Origin: Amycolatopsis rubida
GTDB lineage: Bacteria > Actinomycetota > Actinomycetes > Mycobacteriales > Pseudonocardiaceae
Assembly: GCF_900115345.1 (NCBI RefSeq)
Contig: NZ_FOWC01000001.1
Coordinates: 1,240,001-1,304,000 of the forward strand
DNA: 64,000 nucleotides
Reading direction: 5' to 3'
The notes under the pieces were generated by a model. That model saw only the letters and a list, made by a program, of their open reading frames with translations, did no database searches and had not been told where the DNA came from. Both the position numbers and the translations under genes were made by a program. This document shows, in pieces, positions 34,453 through 42,329 of this stretch (positions are counted from its first letter, which is position 1; the number at the start of each line of letters is the position of its first letter).

Positions 34453-35343
34453 TCAGCCGTTGGCGAGTGCCTGCAGCCGGTCGTAGGCGCCGTTGAACGT
34501 GTCCTGGTCCAGCGGGCTCGAGGTGTACTGCCACACGGTGTAGACGCCCCAGTTGTACGGGAGCGTGCCGGCCGAGGACGCGTACCGTGCGACCCACAGC
34601 GGCGCGGTGCTGGAGAAATCGCCGCCAACGCACTGGTTCCACCAGTTCGTCGACGTGTAGATCACCGGCCAGCGGCCCGTTTTGGCGTGATAGGTGTCGT
34701 GGAAGTCCTTGATCCACGCCGTCATCGACGCCTTGCTCAGGCCGTAGCAGGTCGCGCCGTAGGGGTTGTACTCCATGTCCAGTGCGCCGGGCAGCGTCTT
34801 GCCGTCCTTCGACCACCCGCCGCCGTGCGCGACGAAGTAGGTCGCCTGTGCCGCGCCGCTGGAGGTGTTCGGGGTGGCGAAGTGGTAGGCGCCGCGGATG
34901 AAGCCCTGGTTGTAGGAACCGTTGTACTGCTGGGCGAAGTACGGGTTCGTGTAGTTCGTGCTCTCGGTCGCCTTGGTCCAGACGAACCGCTTGCCCTGGC
35001 CCCACCAGTTGCCCCAGTCGACGTTGCCCTGGTAGCTGGCGACGTCCATGCCGGCGACGGTGGCCGCCACCTGGTTCGGGAGCGCGGCCGCGGGTTGCGG
35101 TCGCTGCGCGGCGGCTTTCGTCTCGGGGGTGGACTGATCCCCCTCGACACGCCGGATCTGCGACCCCATGGTGTGGTTGTTCGCCTGGATGCCGGCGTTG
35201 ACGGCGTTGATCTCCCGCGCCGAAAGCGGGGAAGCCGCCGGGGCGGCCGTCGCCTCGGTCGAAGCGCCGAGCAGGAGCGCGACAACGGGGACGGTCAGAG
35301 CGGACAGCAGCGCGGTACGCCGTCCTCTTCGGGAAGTGGACAT
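34453..35343 (-). CDS. GH25 family muramidase (lysozyme), secreted
   Basis: A 296-residue protein with a twin-Arg-like N-region and signal peptide (RRGRRTALLSALTVPVVALL ... ATAAPA). The GH25 barrel begins GMDVASYQGNVDW (catalytic Asp), continues FVWTKATEST and ALDMEYNPYG (Asp-x-Glu catalytic pair), and ends VYTVWQYTSS. It cleaves the N-acetylmuramate linkage in peptidoglycan. ATG 35343 follows GAAGGGA. Its leader contains a perfect 8-bp hairpin (35375-35382 with 35391-35398). Paralogue of the next gene. Confidence 0.92.
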   Translation of the reverse strand: MSTSRRGRRTALLSALTVPVVALLLGASTEATAAPAASPLSAREINAVNAGIQANNHTMGSQIRRVEGDQSTPETKAAAQRPQPAAALPNQVAATVAGMDVASYQGNVDWGNWWGQGKRFVWTKATESTNYTNPYFAQQYNGSYNQGFIRGAYHFATPNTSSGAAQATYFVAHGGGWSKDGKTLPGALDMEYNPYGATCYGLSKASMTAWIKDFHDTYHAKTGRWPVIYTSTNWWNQCVGGDFSSTAPLWVARYASSAGTLPYNWGVYTVWQYTSSPLDQDTFNGAYDRLQALANG

Positions 35344-35516
35344 CGTCGATCCCTTCACAGATACCCTCGCGGAGGGCGGCTATGTGCAGGTAGCCGCCAC
35401 GGGGGAGATTCTTGAGGACGAATCGTCGTTTGTCATCAAGTTCCGTGAAGTTGAATGGTCGAGTGGGTGATTTTCATCGGACGGTGATGACTAATTCGTG
35501 ACCTCGTCACGAACGT

Positions 35517-36323
35517 TCACCCGAATGCCAGGTTGCGGAGCGCTGACTGGGCTCCGTTAAGCCAGTTCTGGTCGCCGGGCAGGGCGCCGCTGTTCGAGAA
35601 CTGCCAGATGACGTGCTGTCCCCAGCCCGCGGGAAGTTCGCCGATGAAGGAGTTGTAGCGCGCGATCCACAGCGGATTCCCGCCGAAAGACGGGTTGTTT
35701 CCGGTGCAGGTTTTCCACCAGCTGGTCGAGGTATAGATCGTTGGCAGCCGTCCGGTGCGGGCGCGATAGGTGTCGGAGAACGCGCGGACCCACGCGACCA
35801 TCCCGTTCGCGTCCTTGCCGTAACACGTTTCGCCGTAGGGGTTGTATTCCATGTCGAGCGCGCCGGGAAGCGTCTTGCCGTCGGCCGACCAGCCGCCGCC
35901 GTGCGCGAGGAAGTAGTTGGCCTGCGCGGCGCCGTCGGACACGTCCGGGCGCGCGAAGTGGTAGGCGCCGCGGACGATCCCGGCTTGGTAGGAACCGTTG
36001 TACTGCTGGGCGAACTGCCCGCTGACGAACCCGGTGCCCTCGGTCGCTTTCACATACACGAACTTCGCGCCCGCTCCCGCCGCGGCGGGCCAGTCGACCG
36101 GGCCCTGGTGCCCGCTGACGTCGTGGCCGAGGTACTGGTCTTGTGTCGTGTACGAGATGTTCGGCGCTCCCAGAACGCCTTCGTGCTTCGCGATTTGCGA
36201 ACCGGCGTAGTTGTCCGCGGCCCCGGCGTAGCTCGGCGCCGCCTCCGCCGTTTCGCACAGGGACGTGCCGGCGATTCCGGCGAAGAGAACCGCGCTCCAG
36301 CGCAGCAGCAGATGACGCTTCAC
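35517..36323 (-). CDS. GH25 family muramidase (lysozyme), secreted, second copy
   Basis: A 268-residue paralogue with signal peptide (HLLLRWSAVLFAGIAG ... ETAEAAPS). The catalytic segments are GHDVSGHQGPVDW, FVYVKATEGTGF and GALDMEYNPYGETCYG, and HVIWQFSNSG closes the barrel. GTG 36323 follows GAGGAG. It lies 173 bases upstream of the first muramidase on the same strand. The interval (35344-35516) is relatively AT-rich, so the downstream copy probably has its own promoter. Confidence 0.92.
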   Translation of the reverse strand: MKRHLLLRWSAVLFAGIAGTSLCETAEAAPSYAGAADNYAGSQIAKHEGVLGAPNISYTTQDQYLGHDVSGHQGPVDWPAAAGAGAKFVYVKATEGTGFVSGQFAQQYNGSYQAGIVRGAYHFARPDVSDGAAQANYFLAHGGGWSADGKTLPGALDMEYNPYGETCYGKDANGMVAWVRAFSDTYRARTGRLPTIYTSTSWWKTCTGNNPSFGGNPLWIARYNSFIGELPAGWGQHVIWQFSNSGALPGDQNWLNGAQSALRNLAFG

Positions 36324-36424
36324 CCAGGGCTCCTCACCGGACGCGTGTACTCCTACTGCGTCACGATGCCCGGGTGCGCGGGTTTCGGCGAATCATGATC
36401 ACTCGGCAGGGTGGTCTGCCCAGG

Positions 36425-37078
36425 TCAGCGTCGTTCTTCGGCCAGCGCCTTCATCAGGTGCTCGGCCGGGACGACGGCGGTGATCAGGTCGTGCGGGTTG
36501 ACCGCGAGCGGATGTCCGGCGAGCAGCCCGACGATGTCGCGGCCGAGCACCGCGCGGGCGTGCGGCCATTCGCGCGGCACCAGCGACTTCGACGTGTACG
36601 CCGGCACCATGACCCGGCCGTCGGCGTTGTGGAACCCGATCACCGTGCGCTGCACCGGGGACAGGGCGTAGACCAGCAGCGTCGAATCGAGGATGACGCG
36701 CGGCAGGTCCTCGGCGGGCCGGTGTTCGGTCCGGACCATTTGCAGCAGCCGCTCGAGTTCGTCGCGCGGCTCGGGAAAACCGAGCGCCTTGGGCGAGGGC
36801 CGGTACCGGTCGTTGGGGTGGAAGTCCTCGACGACCTCACCCGTCCCGTTCACCGGATACGCGCCGACGACCGCCCATGACGGCACCGGACCGCGGGCGT
36901 CGAAGGCCTCGTCGATGACATACAGCCAGCTGTTCGGATTCGTCCGCGCGTTGGCCCGCATCTCGGGAGTGATCTCGGGTTTTCCTTGCGGCCCGCGGCG
37001 GGGATAAGCGTTCCGGCGCGCGCGTTTGCCCGCCGGGGTCCGGGAAACCATCCGATCTGCCTCGTCCCGCTGCGCCAT
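36425..37078 (-). CDS. Hypothetical protein resembling type VII secretion-associated proteins
   Basis: A 217-residue soluble protein. After a basic N-terminus, MRANARTNPNSWLYVIDEAF begins a region like that of actinobacterial type VII-secretion-associated proteins: VPSWAVVGAYPVNGTGEV and NDRYRPSPKALGFPEP, ending PLAVNPHDLITAVVPAEHL. The family link is from memory and the function is unknown. No ESX genes occur in the window. ATG 37078 follows GAGGGACG. Divergent from the small gene at 37138. Confidence 0.6.
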   Translation of the reverse strand: MAQRDEADRMVSRTPAGKRARRNAYPRRGPQGKPEITPEMRANARTNPNSWLYVIDEAFDARGPVPSWAVVGAYPVNGTGEVVEDFHPNDRYRPSPKALGFPEPRDELERLLQMVRTEHRPAEDLPRVILDSTLLVYALSPVQRTVIGFHNADGRVMVPAYTSKSLVPREWPHARAVLGRDIVGLLAGHPLAVNPHDLITAVVPAEHLMKALAEERR

Positions 37079-37137
37079 CGCCGTCCCTCGGTGCCGGGTG
37101 CCTGAAAGTCCGTCCGCGGCCACTCTACTGTTGTCGC

Positions 37138-37518
37138 ATGGCCTCTTCGCGTTCGGTCGATCCCGCTCAGTTACGGGCGGCGGTGCTGGCCGTTTCGGAC
37201 TGGTTGCGTGGCACCGGACCGGATCCGGCGCGCGCTGAGCTGGCCGCCGCGGTGCGCGCGACCCTGCGGACGCTGGCGCAGGACGCACCCGGGCACACGG
37301 TCGAGGTCCGGGTGCCGCCGTACGCCGCGGTGCAGTGCGTCGAGGGCCCGCGGCACACCCGCGGCACCCCGCCCAACGTTGTCGAGACCGACCCGCGGAC
37401 CTGGCTCGAACTGGCCACCGGTCTCCTGGACTGGGACGACGCGCTCGGCGCCGCCCGGGTCTCCGCCTCGGGCAGCCGCGCGGACCTTTCGCACTGGCTT
37501 CCGGTCGTGCGGATCTGA
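37138..37518 (+). CDS. Sterol-carrier-family small protein (Rv0807-like)
   Basis: A 126-residue protein: VDPAQLRAAVLAVSDWL at the start, VEVRVPPYAAVQCVEGPRHT in the middle and WLELATGLLDWDDALGAARV toward the end. Databases label such proteins sterol carrier family, and mycobacteria carry one (Rv0807) directly before purF; here two regulators now separate them. ATG 37138 is six bases after TACTGT (37126-37131), so leaderless. Biochemical role unknown. Confidence 0.75.
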   Translation: MASSRSVDPAQLRAAVLAVSDWLRGTGPDPARAELAAAVRATLRTLAQDAPGHTVEVRVPPYAAVQCVEGPRHTRGTPPNVVETDPRTWLELATGLLDWDDALGAARVSASGSRADLSHWLPVVRI

Positions 37519-37686
37519 TTTTCCGCCGGAATTGTTCCCACGGGAGTGTCTTCTGAGGCACACACTCCGTAGAATCCCCTGAACCGAGGCCTGTGCCACG
37601 CTGTCCGGGGCGGTGCCTTGCGTGTACTTTGGGTAGCCGGATTTCGATTCCTCCGGCGAACGAGCGGCGATGGAAGGGCCCTGGTC

Positions 37687-38568
37687 ATGAACGCGGTGGT
37701 AGGCGTGTCCGCGGGCGAGCAGAGCCTCGGCCCGACCGCGCGCCGGATGATCCTCGGCTCGCAGCTTCGCCGGTTGCGCGAGGAAGCCGGGATCACGCGC
37801 CAGCAGGCGGGCTACAACATCCGCGGTTCGGAATCCAAGATCTCCCGGCTGGAACTCGGCCGCGTCGGCTTCAAGGAACGCGACGTGGCCGACCTGCTCA
37901 CCATGTACGGGGTCTCCGACGAGGACGAGCGCAAAGCGTTCCTCGACATGGTCAAGCAGTCGAACGAAGCGGGCTGGTGGCGCAAGTTCGGGGAGACGGT
38001 GCCCGGCTGGTTCACCGACCTCGTCGGTCTTGAGGAAGCGGCGTCCCGCATCCAGATCTGGGAGCCGCTGTTCGTGTCGGGCCTGCTGCAGATCGAGCCC
38101 TACGCGCGAGCGATCTTCAGCCACGGCCGCCCGGAAATGGCCGACGAACGCGTGGACCAGCTGGTGGCCCTGCGCATGCGGCGGCAGAAGATGCTGGCCC
38201 GCCCGGACGCGCCGCGAATGTGGGCGGTGCTCGACGAATCGGTGCTCTACCGGCCGATCGGCGGACCGAAGGTGTTCCGGCAGCAGCTGGAGTACCTGCT
38301 CGAGGTCACCACGCTGCCGCACGTTTCGGTGCAGATCCTGCCGTACTGCCGCAGCGGTCTGTCGGCCGAGCACGCGTTCTCGCTGCTGCGCTTCGCCGAG
38401 GCGGAACTGCCGAACATCGTCTACGTCGAGTACCTGACCGGCGCGCACTACCTGGACAAGCGCGACGAGATCGAGAAGTACGGCCGGGCGCTGGACCTGC
38501 TGGCCGTCGACGCGGAGACCCCCGAACGCAGCCGGGCCCGCATCGCCAAGCGCAAGGCCGAGATCTGA
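37687..38568 (+). CDS. XRE/DUF5753 regulator (Scr1 family), partner of a DUF397 gene
   Basis: A 293-residue regulator. An N-terminal helix-turn-helix (LRRLREEAGITRQQAGYNIR then SKISRLELGR) is followed by DUF5753 with the family blocks WEPLFVSGLLQIEPYARAI, AVLDESVLYRPIGGPKV, VSVQILPYC and FAEAELPNIVYVEY. Such proteins act with small DUF397 proteins in actinomycete development and metabolism; a DUF397 gene follows at 39058. ATG 37687 has a GGAAGGG upstream. It likely binds the palindromes at 38941-38961; that is inference. Confidence 0.88.
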   Translation: MNAVVGVSAGEQSLGPTARRMILGSQLRRLREEAGITRQQAGYNIRGSESKISRLELGRVGFKERDVADLLTMYGVSDEDERKAFLDMVKQSNEAGWWRKFGETVPGWFTDLVGLEEAASRIQIWEPLFVSGLLQIEPYARAIFSHGRPEMADERVDQLVALRMRRQKMLARPDAPRMWAVLDESVLYRPIGGPKVFRQQLEYLLEVTTLPHVSVQILPYCRSGLSAEHAFSLLRFAEAELPNIVYVEYLTGAHYLDKRDEIEKYGRALDLLAVDAETPERSRARIAKRKAEI

Positions 38569-38608
38569 GAATTCTTCTCTCGTCACCGCACCGAGGCACC
38601 GTTCCCGG

Positions 38609-38634
38609 CGGAATTCTCGCTGGGGAGAATTCCG
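38609..38634 (+). terminator. 10-bp perfect hairpin after the XRE gene
   Basis: CGGAATTCTC (38609-38618) and GAGAATTCCG (38625-38634) pair around a 6-base loop 40 bases beyond the regulator stop. No T-run follows, so it is a factor-independent terminator of the actinomycete kind at best. The following 38635-38940 holds no gene. Confidence 0.5.
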
Positions 38635-38940
38635 TCGGCCCGTCCGAGCTGTGGGGTAGCCGAATAGAGAACGCCCACCCCATTCTCATCACCGAGCGTG
38701 CATGAGTCCGGAAACCAGCTTCCGCTGACCCGGTCGCACTCCCTCCGGTTGCCCCCTCCGGTTGTCACCGTCAGTGTTCCTCATTCACCCGCTGCACCCG
38801 GCGGCGGCGAGTCGCAAACGCGGTGCGTTATCAGGCCACCAATATCGTGACCCAAGGTGATAATTAACCCGTTCGGGTAGTGCTCTAATCACCTGTCCGG
38901 GAACTTCTACTGAACCGTGTCGTCACGCAGTGAGAAATTT

Positions 38941-38990
38941 GCAGAAAATTCTGCACGTGCATTTACCGCTGCATGCGCGCGTGCTAGCGT
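38941..38990 (+). promoter_or_regulatory. Promoter with palindromic operators before the DUF397 gene
   Basis: In a locally AT-rich stretch, GCAGAA-AA-TTCTGC (38941-38954) and the perfect palindrome TGCACGTGCA (38952-38961) abut a promoter: -35-like TTTACC (38962-38967), 17 bases, then TAGCGT (38985-38990) preceded by TGC as an extended -10. Predicted transcription starts near 38997, leaving about 60 bases to ATG 39058. The palindromes are candidate sites for the XRE regulator. Confidence 0.6.
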
Positions 38991-39057
38991 CGAAGTCACA
39001 GGCAGATGCACATGCAGATTCCTGAGCTTTTCATCGTCCTTCCCGGAAGGTGGCATC

Positions 39058-39297
39058 ATGGCTGAGCGGTTCGAGAACGGTGTTCCGGCCGACCGTCTGA
39101 CCGGCGCGCAGTGGCGCAAGGCGAGCTACAGCGGCGCGGTGGGCAATTGCGTCGAAGTGGCCCCGCTGACCTCGGGCGAGATCGCGATGCGGAACTCCCG
39201 TTTCCCGGAGGGCCCGGCCCTCGTCTACACGCGTGCGGAAATGGCCGCCTTCCTCGCCGGCGCGAAGGACGGCGAATTCGACGATGTCCTCGGCTGA
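39058..39297 (+). CDS. DUF397 domain protein
   Basis: A 79-residue protein. The DUF397 pattern is clear: W-KASYSGAVGNCVEVAPL, IAMRNSRFPEGPALVYTRAE and FLAGAKDGEFD. Members pair with XRE/DUF5753 regulators, probably as a partner or anti-regulator. ATG 39058 follows GGAAGGTGG. The last 14 bases overlap the next gene, so both are one transcript. Confidence 0.88.
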   Translation: MAERFENGVPADRLTGAQWRKASYSGAVGNCVEVAPLTSGEIAMRNSRFPEGPALVYTRAEMAAFLAGAKDGEFDDVLG

Positions 39298-39676
39298 GGC
39301 CGACGTCGTGGGCTCCGCCTTCGACATCGAGCAGGGCCTGCAGCAGCTCATCGCCCGCGGCTACCAGTTCGTCCACCCGACGGACGGAGCGGGCGAAGTG
39401 CAGGCCGTGGTCGGAGTGCGAGTCCACGACAACGTGGTGGACGTCGTCCGCTTGAACGCGGAAGACGACGTCGAGGCCACGCGCCTCCCTGGCAGCGAGG
39501 AGAACATCTTCGCCCCCGCGTCGACGCTATGGCGTTCGCGCGGCGAGGCAAGCCAGGTACTGGGCGAAGTGCTGGCCCTCCCCGAGCGCCAACCGGCCCC
39601 GGTCGCAGTCGCCTCCGCGAACGGCTGCTGGGTCCCCGGTCGAGGCGGCCGCTCGAAGTGGCTGGCCGCCCGCTGA
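39284..39676 (+). CDS. Hypothetical protein co-encoded with DUF397
   Basis: A 130-residue protein with no signal or membrane segment. AFDIEQGLQQLIARGYQFVHP and VRVHDNVVDVVRLNAEDDVEA suggest a small alpha/beta domain. I do not recognise a family. ATG 39284 overlaps the DUF397 gene by 14 bases in another frame, and the transcript ends at the hairpin 39714-39757. It may act with the XRE/DUF397 pair. Confidence 0.7.
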   Translation: MSSAEADVVGSAFDIEQGLQQLIARGYQFVHPTDGAGEVQAVVGVRVHDNVVDVVRLNAEDDVEATRLPGSEENIFAPASTLWRSRGEASQVLGEVLALPERQPAPVAVASANGCWVPGRGGRSKWLAAR

Positions 39677-39713
39677 TCCACCCTCCGCGCTGTCCCCATC
39701 GGTGCCCCTGATT

Positions 39714-39757
39714 TCAGGTCCCGTACGAAGTGGCCCAATCCACTTCGTACGGGGCCT
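39714..39757. terminator. 19-bp hairpin between convergent genes
   Basis: CAGGTCCCGTACGAAGTGG (39714-39732) pairs with 39739-39757 with one G-T wobble and a 6-base loop. The inner 14 pairs are perfect. It separates the DUF397 operon from the convergent DUF1330 gene and can act on both strands. Confidence 0.85.
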
Positions 39758-39784
39758 GGCTCATTTCTGCCCCGTGCCTGCCGG

Positions 39785-40078
39785 TCAGGCGCCTTCGACG
39801 ATGCGGAAGTCGCGCTCGACGGCGTCCGAGAGGGTTACCAGTGCCGTCTGATAGGCCTCGCTCTCGTAGGCCGCGACGGCCTCTTCGAAGCTGTCGAACT
39901 CGATCAGAACGACGCGTTCGGCGATTCCGGCCTCGTGAACGACCATCCGGCCGCCGCCGCGGGACAGGACCCGTCCGCCCGCGGCTCGGACGGCTTGAGC
40001 GGCCAGCTTGTCGTAGGCGGCCAGCCTCTCCGGGTCGGAAACGACGCGGTAGACGCTGACCCAGTAGCCCTTGGCCAC
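39785..40078 (-). CDS. DUF1330 domain protein
   Basis: A 97-residue ferredoxin-like fold protein. GYWVSVYRVVSDPERLAAY, VLSRGGGRMVVHE and VVLIEFDSFEEAVAAYES with SEAYQTAL are the DUF1330 pattern. Function unknown. GTG 40078 follows AGGAGG. It is divergent from a MarR gene with an AT-rich operator-like region between, so it is probably that regulator's target. Confidence 0.88.
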   Translation of the reverse strand: MAKGYWVSVYRVVSDPERLAAYDKLAAQAVRAAGGRVLSRGGGRMVVHEAGIAERVVLIEFDSFEEAVAAYESEAYQTALVTLSDAVERDFRIVEGA

Positions 40079-40131
40079 GGAAACCTCCTGTGTTCGGCCG
40101 GACACGTCCGACTACGCGAGATGTATAAAGA

Positions 40132-40143
40132 ACTTATATAAGT
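40132..40143. promoter_or_regulatory. Perfect palindrome in the DUF1330/MarR divergent promoter
   Basis: ACTTATATAAGT is a perfect 12-base palindrome inside an AT-rich run (40122-40150) that also holds TATAAAG and TATACAT-like hexamers on opposite strands. Position and symmetry suggest the binding site of the adjacent MarR protein. Confidence 0.65.
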
Positions 40144-40159
40144 ACTCTATGCTTCACGC

Positions 40160-40639
40160 ATGAGCCGTCAAGACGATGATCGCGGCGCTTCCGCCTCGAT
40201 CGGGTCGGCCCTTTACGAGCTGGCCACCATGGCCGCGAGACGCCTCCCGCGCGACGTCAGCATCACGTCCGCCGCCACCCTGGCGACCCTGCACAGGTGC
40301 GGCCCGCGACGTATCACCGATCTGGCCGTGGCCGAGGGCGTCACTCAGCCCGCGATGACCGCCCTGGTCCGGGCGATGGAGAAGTCCGGGCTGGTCGAGC
40401 GAAGGGGCGACGCTTCCGACAAGCGGGTCACCTTGGTGTCGCTGACCGCGGCTGGCAGATCGTACGTGCAGACGCGGCGCCAGGCGGGCGTCGATGCGTA
40501 CGCGGGGCTGATCAACGAACTCGCCGACGATGAGGTCGAAGCCCTGACGGCGGCACTTCCGGCGCTGGCGCGCCTGGCAGAGGTCGAAAGCCAGCGTCGG
40601 GAGGAGCCCCAGCCCTCCCGGATCACTGCTTCACATTAA
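40160..40639 (+). CDS. MarR-family transcriptional regulator
   Basis: A 159-residue winged-helix regulator. ITDLAVAEGVTQPAMTALVRAME is the recognition region and LVERRGDASDKRVTLVSLTAAG is the beta-wing with the family's DxR motif. ATG 40160 starts 16 bases after the palindrome. It probably represses itself and the divergent DUF1330 gene, with a small phenolic or oxidant ligand typical of the family. Ligand unknown. Confidence 0.9.
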   Translation: MSRQDDDRGASASIGSALYELATMAARRLPRDVSITSAATLATLHRCGPRRITDLAVAEGVTQPAMTALVRAMEKSGLVERRGDASDKRVTLVSLTAAGRSYVQTRRQAGVDAYAGLINELADDEVEALTAALPALARLAEVESQRREEPQPSRITASH

Positions 40640-40759
40640 GATCACTGCTCCGGAAAGCCTCCCCCGTAGTGGGCAGAACCACGCCGTGAACGGCCGCCCC
40701 ACTTCATCCACCCCTTACACTTGGACTCGGCCCGCCCGCGTCTTCCTGGGAGCTCCTCG

Positions 40760-42316
40760 GTGGTTTCCGACCCCTCCGCCAGTACTGATCGACCCGAAGA
40801 TCAACCCGAACCGGAACCCCGTGAGGAGTGCGGCGTCTTCGGCGTCTGGGCTCCCGGGGAAGAGGTCGCCAAGCTCACCTACTACGGCCTCTACGCCCTG
40901 CAGCACCGCGGGCAGGAGGCAGCGGGCATCTCCGTCTCGGACGGCTCGCAGATCGTCGTGTTCAAAGACCTCGGGCTCGTCAGCCAGGTCTTCGACGAGC
41001 AGGTCCTGCAGTCCTTGCAGGGGCACATCGCCGTCGGGCACTGCCGGTACTCCACGACCGGGGCCACGATCTGGGAGAACGCCCAGCCGATCTTCCGCAC
41101 CACGGACACCGGCAGCGGCCTGTCCTTCGCGCACAACGGCAATCTGGTCAACACCGCCGAGCTCCGCGATCGCACGGTCGCCGCGGGCCTGAAGCCGCAC
41201 GCCGGGCTCACCGGGTCCTCCAGCGACTCCGACCTCGTTTGCGGGCTGCTCGCCGCGAACGCCGCGGACAAGGGCATCGAGGCCGCCGCGCTGGACCTGC
41301 TGCCGACCCTCAAGGGCGCGTTCTGCCTGGTCTTCGCCGACGAGAACACCCTGTACGCGGCCCGTGACCCGCACGGCGTGCATCCGCTGGTGCTCGGCAG
41401 GCTGGAACGCGGCTGGGTCGTGGCGAGCGAGACCGCCGCGCTCGACATCTGCGGTGCGTCGTTCGTGCGCGAGGTCGAGCCGGGCGAGTTGATCGCCATC
41501 GACGCCGAGGGGCTGCGTTCGTCGCGGTTCGCGAACCCGGAGCCCAAGGGCTGCGTCTTCGAGTACGTCTACCTCGCCCGTCCGGACACGTCGATCGCCG
41601 GCCGCAGCGTGCACGCCACGCGCGTCGAGATCGGCCGCAAGCTGGCCGCCGAGCACCCGGTCGACGCCGATCTCGTGATGCCGGTGCCGGAGTCCGGCAC
41701 CCCGGCCGCGATCGGGTACGCGCAGGGTTCCGGCCTGCCATACGGCACCGGTCTGGTCAAGAACGCCTACGTCGGGCGCACCTTCATCCAGCCGTCGCAG
41801 ACCATCCGGCAGCTCGGCATCCGGCTGAAGCTGAACCCGCTGCGCGACGTGATCCGCGGCAAGCGCCTGGTCGTGGTGGACGATTCGATCGTCCGCGGCA
41901 ACACCCAGCGCGCGCTCGTGCGGATGCTGCGCGAGGCGGGTGCGCTTGAGGTGCACGTGCGGATCGCGTCGCCGCCGGTGCGGTGGCCGTGCTTCTACGG
42001 CATCGACTTCGCCTCGCGGGCCGAACTCGTCGCCAACGGCGTCGACCTCGACGGCATCCGCCGTTCGATCGGGGCCGATTCGCTCGGCTACATTTCGCTG
42101 GACGGCCTGGTCGCGGCGTCCGAGCAGCCGAAGTCGCGGCTGTGCACGGCCTGCTTCTCCGGCGAGTATCCGATTCCGCTGCCCGAGGACGCGCTGATCG
42201 GCAAGCACCTGCTCGAAAGCATGGACGCCGCAGGTGGCGCGGCGAGTCCGGTCAGCGCCGCCGGGTACGGTGCCGAAGACGCCGTCCGGCGTCCGCGAAC
42301 CAAGCATGTCCAGTAG
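40760..42316 (+). CDS. purF: Amidophosphoribosyltransferase
   Basis: A 518-residue enzyme catalysing the first committed step of purine synthesis (PRPP and glutamine to phosphoribosylamine). The N-terminal REECGVFGVW shows a propeptide of about 23 residues before the nucleophile Cys24. LQHRGQEAAGI and GHCRYSTTG are glutaminase blocks, VVVDDSIVRGNTQ is the PRPP loop, and CTACFSGEYPIP provides iron-sulfur ligands as in the Bacillus type. GTG 40760 follows GGGAG; TACACT (40716-40721) may be the -10. purM follows 13 bases later. Confidence 0.96.
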   Translation: MVSDPSASTDRPEDQPEPEPREECGVFGVWAPGEEVAKLTYYGLYALQHRGQEAAGISVSDGSQIVVFKDLGLVSQVFDEQVLQSLQGHIAVGHCRYSTTGATIWENAQPIFRTTDTGSGLSFAHNGNLVNTAELRDRTVAAGLKPHAGLTGSSSDSDLVCGLLAANAADKGIEAAALDLLPTLKGAFCLVFADENTLYAARDPHGVHPLVLGRLERGWVVASETAALDICGASFVREVEPGELIAIDAEGLRSSRFANPEPKGCVFEYVYLARPDTSIAGRSVHATRVEIGRKLAAEHPVDADLVMPVPESGTPAAIGYAQGSGLPYGTGLVKNAYVGRTFIQPSQTIRQLGIRLKLNPLRDVIRGKRLVVVDDSIVRGNTQRALVRMLREAGALEVHVRIASPPVRWPCFYGIDFASRAELVANGVDLDGIRRSIGADSLGYISLDGLVAASEQPKSRLCTACFSGEYPIPLPEDALIGKHLLESMDAAGGAASPVSAAGYGAEDAVRRPRTKHVQ

Positions 42317-42329
42317 GGAGTCCGCTTCC

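Noticed and set aside
35344..35516. Possible c-di-AMP (ydaO) riboswitch before the muramidase gene
   Set aside because: Such elements precede wall hydrolases in actinomycetes, but the conserved core segments are absent; only a simple 8-bp hairpin is seen.
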